Source of the DNA: an uncultured Collinsella sp.
GTDB taxonomy: Bacteria; Actinomycetota; Coriobacteriia; Coriobacteriales; Coriobacteriaceae
Assembly (NCBI GenBank): GCA_947002045.1
Contig: CAMQJB010000078.1
Span: forward strand, 1-5,389
DNA length: 5,389 nucleotides
Direction: 5' to 3'
Shown: positions 1-5,383 of the stretch, one piece after another
How the letters are laid out: every line of letters starts with the position of its first letter
Numbering within the stretch: position 1 is the stretch's first letter
Program-made: the position numbers and the translations under genes
Notes under the pieces: model-generated
What the model was told of the DNA's origin: nothing
What the model saw: the letters and a program-made list of their open reading frames with translations, nothing else
Database searches by the model: none

Positions 1-55
1 GAGCACAACCTTGCCAAGGTTGGGGTCGCGGGTTCGAGCCCCGTTGTCCGCTCCA
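1..55 (+). tRNA. tRNA-Gly(GCC), 3' part, cut by window edge
   Basis: This is the 3' part of a glycine tRNA. The window starts in the D arm (GAGC). The anticodon stem is CAACC/GGTTG with loop TTGCCAA, so the anticodon GCC lies at 13-15. The T arm GCGGG-TTCGAGC-CCCGT, the 3' acceptor strand TGTCCGC, discriminator T and an encoded CCA (53-55) all follow. All 55 nt are identical to 2289-2343 of the complete copy downstream. The gene is truncated only by the window, and its promoter and 5' acceptor strand lie outside. An intrinsic terminator begins 9 nt after the CCA, so it is the last gene of its transcript. Confidence 0.95.
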
Positions 56-63
56 ACTATCTT

Positions 64-90
64 ACGCGGTTCTAACGAACCGCGTTTTTT
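64..90 (+). terminator. Intrinsic terminator after first tRNA-Gly
   Basis: A perfect 9-bp stem, ACGCGGTTC (64-72) with GAACCGCGT (77-85), encloses a TAAC loop and runs straight into six T residues (85-90). It sits 9 nt after the encoded CCA, as expected for the end of a tRNA transcript. It also separates this unit from the glucosidase gene. Confidence 0.9.
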
Positions 91-101
91 GTTGACGCTG
101 C

Positions 102-206
102 GCGAGCCCCGGGCACCCCATCTTGCCCCCTCAATCGTCGGTCGCGTACATAAAGTACGCTTCCCTCCTCTTTCGCGGCAACCTGGGGCACCCGGAGCCC
201 GCTCGC
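102..206. repeat. Large imperfect inverted repeat around a perfect small one
   Basis: The arm at 102-120 (GCGAGC then CCCGGGCACCCCA) is complementary to the arm at 184-206 (TGGGGCACCCGGA, a GCCC bulge, then GCTCGC). The pairing runs as 6 bp, a four-base bulge, a C-A mismatch, 5 bp, a 2x2 internal loop and 5 bp. The 63-nt interior contains a perfect inverted repeat, GCGTAC-ATAAA-GTACGC (144-160). The octamer GGGCACCC also occurs directly repeated at 111-118 and 186-193. No gene is supported here. It could be a dispersed palindromic repeat, a folded non-coding RNA, or part of the control region of the glucosidase gene. Confidence 0.5.
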
Positions 207-245
207 TGTTGTGGCCGGGGGAGTGAGTCTTCCGTTCTTTTCACT

Positions 246-257
246 AATCGATCGATT
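246..257. promoter_or_regulatory. 12-bp perfect palindrome, possible operator
   Basis: AATCGATCGATT is a perfect 12-bp palindrome in the only gap in front of the glucosidase gene, about 135 nt before its start codon. Sugar-hydrolase genes are often controlled by repressors that bind palindromes of this size, but the sequence does not name a regulator and no regulator gene is in the window. The rest of 207-376 shows nothing else firm. A weak promoter-like pair, TTGCCT (319-324) and TATCAT (344-349) with a 19-nt spacer, is the best I can find for this gene. Confidence 0.25.
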
Positions 258-376
258 CGTCCCAGGAGGCTCGAGCCCGAGAGGGAGCGAGCGTTTTGGG
301 GTGTGGCTGTGGCGTTGTTTGCCTCGAATGACAGCTTTGGGCGTATCATCGTGGGCATCTCGCAAAACCTCGTTGC

Positions 377-384
377 AAGGGAGG
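377..384 (+). promoter_or_regulatory. Ribosome binding site deciding the glucosidase start
   Basis: AAGGGAGG ends 8 nt before the ATG at 393. It is the strongest Shine-Dalgarno match upstream of the conserved GH13 core. It selects this start over upstream in-frame ATGs and over the ATG 11 codons further in. Confidence 0.8.
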
Positions 385-392
385 CTCACCCC

Positions 393-2126
393 ATGGCTGC
401 AGAAAAGTCCTCTTCGCGCTCATGGATGTCCGATGCCGCGATCTATCAGATCTACCCGCGTTCGTTTAAGGATTCGACCGGTTCGGGTCTGGGCGATATC
501 GCGGGCATTACCCAGCAGATGGACTATCTTGAGCGGCTGGGCATCGAGGCCATCTGGCTGAGCCCGTTTTACCCTTCGCCTCTTGTCGATGGCGGCTATG
601 ATGTGGCGGACTACTGCGATGTCGACCCACGTCTCGGCTCGCTTGACGACTTCGATGACATGATCGCTGCGGCTCACGCGCGCGGCATCAAGGTCATCGT
701 CGATATCGTGCCCAACCATTCATCCAACCAGCACCCCTGGTTCAAAGCCGCTCTTGCCGCCGGCCCCGGATCGCCCGAGCGCGCCCGTTATATCTTCCGC
801 GATGGTCGCGGCGAGCATGGCGAGCTGCCTCCCACCAATTGGAATGCCAACTTTGGCGGCCCCGCCTGGACGCGTGTTGCGGACGGTCAATGGTATCTGC
901 ACATGTTTACGCCCGAGCAGCCGGACTTTGACTGGTCATGCCCCGAGGTTCACGCGTTCTTTTGCGACGTCCTGGCGTTTTGGAGCGATCGAGGCGTCGA
1001 TGGCTTTCGCATCGATGTGGCGCACGGTCTCGCCAAGGATCTCGACCGCGATGACCTCGACCGGTGGCATCTCGCCGAGGGCGATGACATGGTTGACGAC
1101 GGCGCCCATCCGCTGTGGGACCGCAACGAGGTCCACGAGATCTATCGCGAGTGGCGCCGCGTGTTCGACCGCTATAATCCGCCGCGCAGCGCCGTTGCCG
1201 AGGCGTGGGTGCTGCCTGAGCGCCAGTATCTCTATGCGCGTCCCAGCGAGCTTGGCCAGACATTCAACTTTGAGTTTGCCAAGGCCACTTGGACCTATGA
1301 TGACATGCACGCTGCAATCGAGGAGGGCTTGAAGGCAGCTATCGAATCCGATTCCGCCTCGACCTGGGTACTCTCCAACCACGACGTGCCGCGCGTGGCG
1401 ACGCGCTATGCCCTGCCGCAAATCAAGGCGACGCGCTACCACCAGATTGCGCTCGACTGGCTCTTACGCGACGGGTCGTCTTATGACGAGGACCGTGAAC
1501 TCGGCGAGCGCCGCGCGCGGGCGGCTCTTTTGCTTGAACTGGCGCTTCCGGGCTCGGCATACGTGTATCAGGGTGAGGAGCTCGGTCTTTTTGAGGTGGC
1601 TGATATCCCGTGGACTGCACTCGAAGATCCCAGTGCAACCAATACGCGCGGACCGAAGCGCGAGAAGGGGCGCGACGGCTGTCGTGTGCCCCTGCCGTGG
1701 GTAGCGGCGGACGATCCCGCGCAGGGCGGATCGTTTGGGTTTTCGCCGGCGGACGCTGATGCGGCGCCCCATCTGCCGCAGCCTGCATGGTTTTCCGATT
1801 ATGCTGCCGATAGGGAAGAAACGGACCCGACATCGATGCTTGCGCTCTATCGTGACGCCCTCTGGCTGCGGCGCAAGCTGCGCGGGTGCGCCAACGATCT
1901 TGCGTGGCTCGATCTTGACGGGCGCACCGGTCTTGCGGATGGTGCCGAGGGCGCTGAGGGCGGCGTCATCGCCTATCGCCGCGATAACGGCTGGGCGTGC
2001 GTGACGAACTTCGGTGCAGCACCCGTGGAGCTGCCGGCGGGCAGGGTCCTGCTCACCTCATCAGCGCTTGCAGACGGCAGACTCGCGCAGGACAGCTCTG
2101 CCTGGATCATGCTCGGTGAGATGTAA
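393..2126 (+). CDS. GH13 alpha-glucosidase / oligo-1,6-glucosidase type
   Basis: A 577-residue cytoplasmic glycoside hydrolase with no signal peptide or membrane segment. It should release glucose from the non-reducing end of short imported alpha-glucans. The barrel starts at about residue 15 with the family signature AIYQIYPRSF. Visible GH13 motifs are DIVPNH (104-109), QPDFDW (176-181), GFRIDVAH with nucleophile D208, VAEAW with acid/base E270, and SNHD with D331 as the third catalytic carboxylate. From about residue 520 comes a small beta domain typical of actinobacterial members. The length is normal and all key residues are present. Val209 after the nucleophile resembles alpha-1,6-acting relatives, but actinobacterial enzymes vary, so maltose, isomaltose or sucrose-like substrates remain possible. 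The start is chosen from the AAGGGAGG site. The gene stands alone, with tRNA units on both sides. Family assignment is firm; substrate is inferred. Confidence 0.93.
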   Translation: MAAEKSSSRSWMSDAAIYQIYPRSFKDSTGSGLGDIAGITQQMDYLERLGIEAIWLSPFYPSPLVDGGYDVADYCDVDPRLGSLDDFDDMIAAAHARGIKVIVDIVPNHSSNQHPWFKAALAAGPGSPERARYIFRDGRGEHGELPPTNWNANFGGPAWTRVADGQWYLHMFTPEQPDFDWSCPEVHAFFCDVLAFWSDRGVDGFRIDVAHGLAKDLDRDDLDRWHLAEGDDMVDDGAHPLWDRNEVHEIYREWRRVFDRYNPPRSAVAEAWVLPERQYLYARPSELGQTFNFEFAKATWTYDDMHAAIEEGLKAAIESDSASTWVLSNHDVPRVATRYALPQIKATRYHQIALDWLLRDGSSYDEDRELGERRARAALLLELALPGSAYVYQGEELGLFEVADIPWTALEDPSATNTRGPKREKGRDGCRVPLPWVAADDPAQGGSFGFSPADADAAPHLPQPAWFSDYAADREETDPTSMLALYRDALWLRRKLRGCANDLAWLDLDGRTGLADGAEGAEGGVIAYRRDNGWACVTNFGAAPVELPAGRVLLTSSALADGRLAQDSSAWIMLGEM

Positions 2127-2178
2127 GGGCCTCTTGCGGCGAGTTTGCGTTTGCCTGCGCCTTCCGTGGTGGCTGATG

Positions 2179-2198
2179 TCTTCGCGAGGTTCGCGAGG
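2179..2198. repeat. Tandem TTCGCGAGG repeat, hairpin-forming
   Basis: TTCGCGAGG occurs twice in tandem (2181-2189 and 2190-2198). Each copy holds the palindrome TCGCGA, so the RNA could fold as an 8-bp stem with one G-U pair and a GGT loop. It lies 55 nt after the glucosidase stop codon. It might end that transcript, but there is no T run after it, so I do not call a terminator. Confidence 0.35.
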
Positions 2199-2215
2199 GC
2201 GTCGCAAAACTTTTC

Positions 2216-2255
2216 AAAAAAAGTTCTTGCATAGGATGCGGGCATCACGTAAGAT
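2216..2255 (+). promoter_or_regulatory. Stable-RNA promoter for tRNA-Gly/tRNA-Val
   Basis: The -35 TTGCAT (2227-2232) and -10 TAAGAT (2250-2255) are separated by 17 nt. Transcription would start near 2262, only about 6 nt before the mature tRNA-Gly. An A-tract (2216-2222) lies just upstream of the -35, where a proximal UP element would contact the polymerase alpha subunit. This is the usual design of strong stable-RNA promoters. The position and spacing are seen directly; promoter activity is inferred. Confidence 0.65.
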
Positions 2256-2267
2256 TAATCCTCGTAA

Positions 2268-2343
2268 GCGGACATGGCTCAGTTGGTAGAGCACAACCTT
2301 GCCAAGGTTGGGGTCGCGGGTTCGAGCCCCGTTGTCCGCTCCA
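2268..2343 (+). tRNA. tRNA-Gly(GCC), complete
   Basis: A complete 76-nt glycine tRNA. Acceptor GCGGACA (2268-2274) pairs with TGTCCGC (2333-2339). The D stem is GCTC/GAGC, the anticodon stem CAACC/GGTTG holds GCC at 2301-2303, and the T arm is GCGGG-TTCGAGC-CCCGT. Discriminator T and an encoded CCA end it. It reads GGC and GGU, and GGC is common in both proteins here. It is the first gene of a two-tRNA unit, with the promoter directly upstream and tRNA-Val 3 nt downstream. Its last 55 nt equal positions 1-55. Confidence 0.98.
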
Positions 2344-2346
2344 TTT

Positions 2347-2421
2347 GGGCGTTTAGCTCAGGGGGAGAGCGCTTCCCTGACACGGAAGAGGTCAGAAGTT
2401 CAAATCTTCTAACGCCCACCA
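2347..2421 (+). tRNA. tRNA-Val(GAC)
   Basis: A complete 75-nt valine tRNA. Acceptor GGGCGTT (2347-2353) pairs perfectly with AACGCCC (2411-2417). The D stem is GCTC/GAGC with loop AGGGGGA. The anticodon stem CTTCC/GGAAG has loop CTGACAC, giving anticodon GAC at 2379-2381. The T arm is AGAAG-TTCAAAT-CTTCT. Discriminator A and an encoded CCA follow. It starts 3 nt after tRNA-Gly and shares its promoter and terminator. Confidence 0.97.
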
Positions 2422-2428
2422 AATGTTC

Positions 2429-2468
2429 GCAGCTCAGAGGCTATGTCCTCTGGGCTGTTTTGTTTTTT
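2429..2468 (+). terminator. Intrinsic terminator of the tRNA-Gly/tRNA-Val unit
   Basis: A 12-bp stem with two G-U pairs joins 2429-2440 (GCAGCTCAGAGG) to 2447-2458 (CCTCTGGGCTGT) across a CTATGT loop. It is followed by TTTGTTTTTT. The stem begins 8 nt after the CCA of tRNA-Val. Confidence 0.9.
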
Positions 2469-2755
2469 GCCACCAAGCGCGCCGCCAAATAAGTCATCAA
2501 ATATTGATCCAAGGTCCGTACGCGATGGTCTTTGTATCCCGTAGGGGTGCCGGCAGATTGCATGTGTCCTGGCCCATCATGACCGCAACATGTTGGTCAA
2601 GGACAATCTTTTGGATTCTTTTGGCGCGAGCAGCTTGGTTTTGGTGCTATTTGGCGGCGGCACGGTTGAGGGGGTTTCAAAACTGCTGTGCAGGTAGTTG
2701 GGTTGATAACGTTTTAGCAGTCTGCCAAGAGGCCTTCATTTATAATGTGTCTGCA
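2469..2755. other. Non-coding gap between the tRNA unit and nrdD control region
   Basis: No convincing gene lies here. There is a small inverted repeat ATCAA-ATA-TTGAT (2496-2508). A 35-codon reading frame (2590-2697) has protein-like composition, with a small and hydrophobic stretch including SSLVLVLFGGGT, but no ribosome binding site. It could be a gene remnant. A perfect TATAAT occurs at 2741-2746 but has no matching -35. The stretch looks more AT-rich than the flanking genes. Confidence 0.4.
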
Positions 2756-2783
2756 AATTGACCAATTGCTTTGACCTGCTGAA

Positions 2784-2799
2784 ACACTATATGTTGTGT
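2784..2799. promoter_or_regulatory. NrdR box 1 (distal)
   Basis: ACACTATATGTTGTGT is a near-perfect palindrome matching the NrdR consensus as I know it (acaCwAtATaTwGtgt). NrdR is the ATP-cone repressor of ribonucleotide reductase genes and usually binds two boxes about three helical turns apart. The second box starts exactly 32 bp downstream, and the next gene is nrdD. Confidence 0.88.
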
Positions 2800-2829
2800 T
2801 TGACCTAAAAAAAGAATACAGGATATAGA
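2800..2829 (+). promoter_or_regulatory. Probable nrdD promoter
   Basis: The -35 TTGACC (2800-2805) lies in the 16-bp gap between the NrdR boxes. The best -10, TATAGA (2824-2829; spacer 18), lies inside the second box, so bound NrdR would block polymerase. Transcription would start near 2836, giving a leader of about 220 nt. The overlap with the boxes supports the placement; the -10 match is moderate. Confidence 0.55.
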
Positions 2830-2831
2830 TG
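2816..2831. promoter_or_regulatory. NrdR box 2 (proximal, weaker)
   Basis: ATACAGGATATAGATG matches 10 of 16 consensus positions, including the central CA..ATATAG core. It starts 32 bp after box 1, leaving a 16-bp spacer. That is the standard tandem NrdR geometry, which is why I accept the weaker match. Confidence 0.75.
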
Positions 2832-2835
2832 CCTC

Positions 2836-3057
2836 TTTGTCGTATGATAGATGGCGGACAGAGAACGAGAACCTTATTCGCCCCATTATTTGGATGGATC
2901 TTTGAGCCCCTTGATTGGCTGCGAGGATTGTCCGCATGAGGGCCTATGGTTATCGAAAACACAGATTGCGCGACGGCGCCGCAAGACAGGGTAAGCCCTG
3001 CCGGGCATCGTTTGGCTCTGAAGCGCAATGAGGCTACGATGCGAAAGAGGCAAGAGG
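2836..3057 (+). promoter_or_regulatory. Long structured leader of nrdD, possible cis-regulatory RNA
   Basis: The predicted leader holds three perfect 7-bp pairings. GCGGACA (2854-2860) pairs with TGTCCGC (2929-2935). ATTGCGC (2965-2971) pairs with GCGCAAT (3023-3029). GCATCGT (3005-3011) pairs with ACGATGC (3036-3042). The last two cross, so they form a pseudoknot or are mutually exclusive. Inside the second pairing are the hairpin CAGGG-TAAG-CCCTG (2987-3000) and the palindrome CGGCGCCG (2974-2981). The last helix ends 1 nt before the Shine-Dalgarno region (3044-3050), where folding could affect translation. I found no cobalamin-riboswitch landmarks and recognise no known class. Confidence 0.45.
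3044..3050 (+). promoter_or_regulatory. Ribosome binding site deciding the nrdD start
   Basis: AAAGAGG ends 7 nt before the ATG at 3058. The in-frame ATG at 3028 has no Shine-Dalgarno sequence and would add ten basic, non-family residues. The ATP-cone domain begins naturally at MKIIKRSG. Confidence 0.8.
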
Positions 3058-5280
3058 ATGAAGATCATCAAGCGCAGCGGCACCGAGGTTACCTTTGACA
3101 TCGATAAGATCGTCAATGCGATCCGCGCCGCAAACTTGGAGGTCGAGGAAGGCTCTCGCCTTACCGACCGCCAGGTGATCTATGCGGCACAAAACGTCGC
3201 CGAGGCATGTGAGAAGGCCGGCCACACCGTATCGGTCGAGGAGATCCAGGATCTGGTCGAGGACGAGATTATGCGTCTCGACTGCTACGAGGTCGCTCGC
3301 CACTACATCATCTACCGCTATGTTCAGAGCCTGAAGCGCCAAAAGAACACGACCGATGACAAGATTCTGTCGCTGATTGAGTGCAATAACGAAGAGGTCA
3401 AGCAGGAGAACTCCAACAAGAACCCGACTGTCAACTCCGTTCAGCGCGACTACATGGCCGGCGAGATTTCCAAGGACCTGACGCAGCGCGTGCTGCTGCC
3501 CCAGGAGATCGTGGATGCCCACAACGAGGGCCTGATTCACTTCCACGATTCGGACTACTTCGCCCAGCACATGCATAACTGTGACCTGGTGAACCTGGAG
3601 GATATGCTCCAGAATGGCACCGTTATCTCGGGCACGCTGATCGAGAAGCCGCACAGCTTTTCGACTGCTTGCAATATCGCGACGCAGATCATCGCGCAGG
3701 TCGCCTCTTCCCAGTATGGCGGTCAGTCGATTTCGCTGACCCACCTGGCTCCGTTTGTCGAGGTGAGCCGTCAGAAGATTCGCGGCGAGGTTGCCCGCGA
3801 GCTCGAGGAGCTTGGCGTCTCTGCGTCTGCCGAGAAGGTCCGTGAGGTCGTTGAGGATCGTCTGCGTGACGAGATCCGTCGCGGCGTCCAGACGATTCAG
3901 TATCAGGTCGTGACCCTTATGACCACGAATGGCCAGGCGCCGTTCGTGACGGTCTTTATGTATCTCAATGAGGCCCGTACGCCCCAGGAGAAGCACGACC
4001 TTGCCATGATTGTGGAGGAGACGCTTCGTCAGCGCTATGAGGGCGTTAAGAACGAGGCTGGCGTGTGGATCACTCCGGCGTTCCCCAAGCTTATCTATGT
4101 GCTCGAGGACGATAACGTTTACGAGGATTCCCCGTACTTCTACCTGACTCAGCTGGCTGCGAAGTGCACCGCCAAGCGCATGGTGCCCGACTACATCTCC
4201 GAGAAAAAGATGCGTGAGCTTAAGCTGTCGAAGGGCGAGACTGCGGGCAACGGCGATTGCTACACCTGCATGGGTTGCCGCAGTTTCCTGACGCCCGATC
4301 GCTCGGGCAACGGTTTTAACAACGTTGCCAACGCGTTCAACTATGACCCGAGCAAGCCCAAGTACTATGGCCGCTTTAACCAGGGTGTTGTGACCATTAA
4401 CCTGCCCGATGTCGCGCTGAGCTCGCATCAGGACATGGACAAGTTCTGGAAGATCTTCGACGAGCGCCTTGAGCTGTGCCACCGTGCCCTGCTGTGCCGT
4501 CACGAGCGCCTGATGGGCACGCTTTCGGATGCCGCGCCGATTCTTTGGCAGTACGGCGCCCTGGCGCGCCTTAAGAAGGGCGAGACGATCGACAAGCTGC
4601 TCGTGGGCGGTTATTCCACCATTAGCCTGGGGTATGCCGGTCTGTATGAGTGCGTCAAGTACATGACGGGCCACAGCCACACCGAGAAGGAAGGCACGCC
4701 GTTTGCCATGGCCGTCATGCAGCACATGAACGACAAATGCGCCGAGTGGAAGGCCGAAAGCGATATCGACTTCTCACTGTACGGCACCCCGCTTGAGTCG
4801 ACGACCTACAAGTTCGCCAAGTGCCTGCAGCGTCGTTTTGGCATTATTCCGGGTGTGACGGACAAGGGCTACATTACCAACAGCTACCACGTCCATGTGT
4901 CCGAGGAGATTGATGCTTTCGATAAGCTCAAGTTTGAGGGCATGTTCCAGCAGCTTTCGCCGGGCGGTGCCATCTCCTACGTCGAGGTTCCTAACATGCA
5001 GGACAACCTTAAGGCTGTCATTCGCGTGATGCAGTACATCTACGACAACATCATGTATGCCGAGCTCAACACCAAGAGCGATTACTGCCAGGTGTGCGGC
5101 TACGATGGCGAGATCAAGATTGTCGAGGATGACGGCAAGCTGGTGTGGGAGTGCCCCAACTGCGGCAACCGCGATCAGGAGAAGATGAATGTCGCCCGTC
5201 GTACGTGCGGCTACATCGGTACTCAATTCTGGAACCAGGGTCGAACCGAGGAGATCCGCGACCGCGTGCTGCATCTCTAA
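3058..5280 (+). CDS. nrdD: Anaerobic (class III) ribonucleoside-triphosphate reductase
   Basis: A 740-residue glycyl-radical enzyme that reduces ribonucleoside triphosphates to dNTPs without oxygen, in the cytoplasm. Residues 1 to about 95 are an ATP cone, the allosteric activity switch. The catalytic barrel follows with family blocks near NPTVNSVQRDYM, IHFHDSDYF, MHNCDLVNL (C175) and IAQVASSQYGGQS. C407 in MGCRSFL fits the thiyl-radical cysteine, preceded by M405 and the extra cysteines C401 and C404. A C-terminal zinc site uses C677, C680, C699 and C702. The radical loop RRTCGYIG places the glycyl radical on G718, 22 residues from the end. The gene is complete and of normal family length. 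It needs the radical-SAM activase NrdG, usually encoded nearby but not within the 109 nt seen downstream. Two NrdR boxes and a structured leader precede it. Confidence 0.98.
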   Translation: MKIIKRSGTEVTFDIDKIVNAIRAANLEVEEGSRLTDRQVIYAAQNVAEACEKAGHTVSVEEIQDLVEDEIMRLDCYEVARHYIIYRYVQSLKRQKNTTDDKILSLIECNNEEVKQENSNKNPTVNSVQRDYMAGEISKDLTQRVLLPQEIVDAHNEGLIHFHDSDYFAQHMHNCDLVNLEDMLQNGTVISGTLIEKPHSFSTACNIATQIIAQVASSQYGGQSISLTHLAPFVEVSRQKIRGEVARELEELGVSASAEKVREVVEDRLRDEIRRGVQTIQYQVVTLMTTNGQAPFVTVFMYLNEARTPQEKHDLAMIVEETLRQRYEGVKNEAGVWITPAFPKLIYVLEDDNVYEDSPYFYLTQLAAKCTAKRMVPDYISEKKMRELKLSKGETAGNGDCYTCMGCRSFLTPDRSGNGFNNVANAFNYDPSKPKYYGRFNQGVVTINLPDVALSSHQDMDKFWKIFDERLELCHRALLCRHERLMGTLSDAAPILWQYGALARLKKGETIDKLLVGGYSTISLGYAGLYECVKYMTGHSHTEKEGTPFAMAVMQHMNDKCAEWKAESDIDFSLYGTPLESTTYKFAKCLQRRFGIIPGVTDKGYITNSYHVHVSEEIDAFDKLKFEGMFQQLSPGGAISYVEVPNMQDNLKAVIRVMQYIYDNIMYAELNTKSDYCQVCGYDGEIKIVEDDGKLVWECPNCGNRDQEKMNVARRTCGYIGTQFWNQGRTEEIRDRVLHL

Positions 5281-5342
5281 TACCGCTCCGGGGCTGAACC
5301 GAGAGGGCCGCTTGGGCATTTGCTCGCTATTTCGGACAGTCC

Positions 5343-5383
5343 TGCGCAAGACGAAGACCACATTAAGTGGCCTTCTTTGCGTG
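5343..5383. terminator. Long hairpin after nrdD, possible terminator
   Basis: GAAGACCAC (5353-5361) pairs with GTGGCCTTC (5367-5375) around an ATTAA loop, with one A-C mismatch. Beyond a small internal loop, CGCAA (5345-5349) pairs with TTGCG (5377-5381), and G-U pairs extend it to 5343-5383. There is no real T run on either strand. Read on the minus strand the mismatch becomes a G-U pair, so the stem is slightly better there. It could be a U-poor terminator, a processing site between nrdD and nrdG, or a repeat. Confidence 0.3.

Noticed and set aside
123..392. In-frame upstream extension of the glucosidase frame by 90 residues
   Set aside because: The sequence is basic and low in family likeness, overlaps the structured element at 102-206, and has no ribosome site. 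The GH13 domain starts just after the ATG at 393, which has a strong one.
1..2343. Integrated mobile element with attL/attR in the two tRNA-Gly genes
   Set aside because: There is no integrase, excisionase or phage gene, and the cargo is a single ordinary metabolic gene. Kept only as a recombination observation.
2741..2746. Perfect TATAAT as a second nrdD promoter
   Set aside because: No -35-like hexamer lies 16-18 nt upstream and there is no TG extension. The TTGACC/TATAGA pair at the NrdR boxes fits better.
2423..2761. 112-codon plus-strand frame after tRNA-Val
   Set aside because: It starts inside the tRNA terminator, is rich in Trp, Cys and Arg in a way unlike real proteins, and has no ribosome site.
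2714..3028. Minus-strand frame of 104 codons in the nrdD control region
   Set aside because: It overlaps the NrdR boxes and the leader helices and has no recognisable domain or ribosome site.
2836..3057. Cobalamin riboswitch upstream of nrdD
   Set aside because: The B12-box core GCCACTG and the other conserved blocks are missing, and class III reductase does not use cobalamin.
3034..4725. Long minus-strand open frame of 563 codons opposite nrdD
   Set aside because: It lies entirely antisense to a complete, well-conserved nrdD. Such frames are common opposite GC-rich genes. The translation shows no recognisable domain.
4774..5361. Minus-strand open frame of 195 codons over the end of nrdD
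   Set aside because: It is antisense to the conserved zinc-site and glycyl-radical region, so it reflects the codon bias of nrdD.
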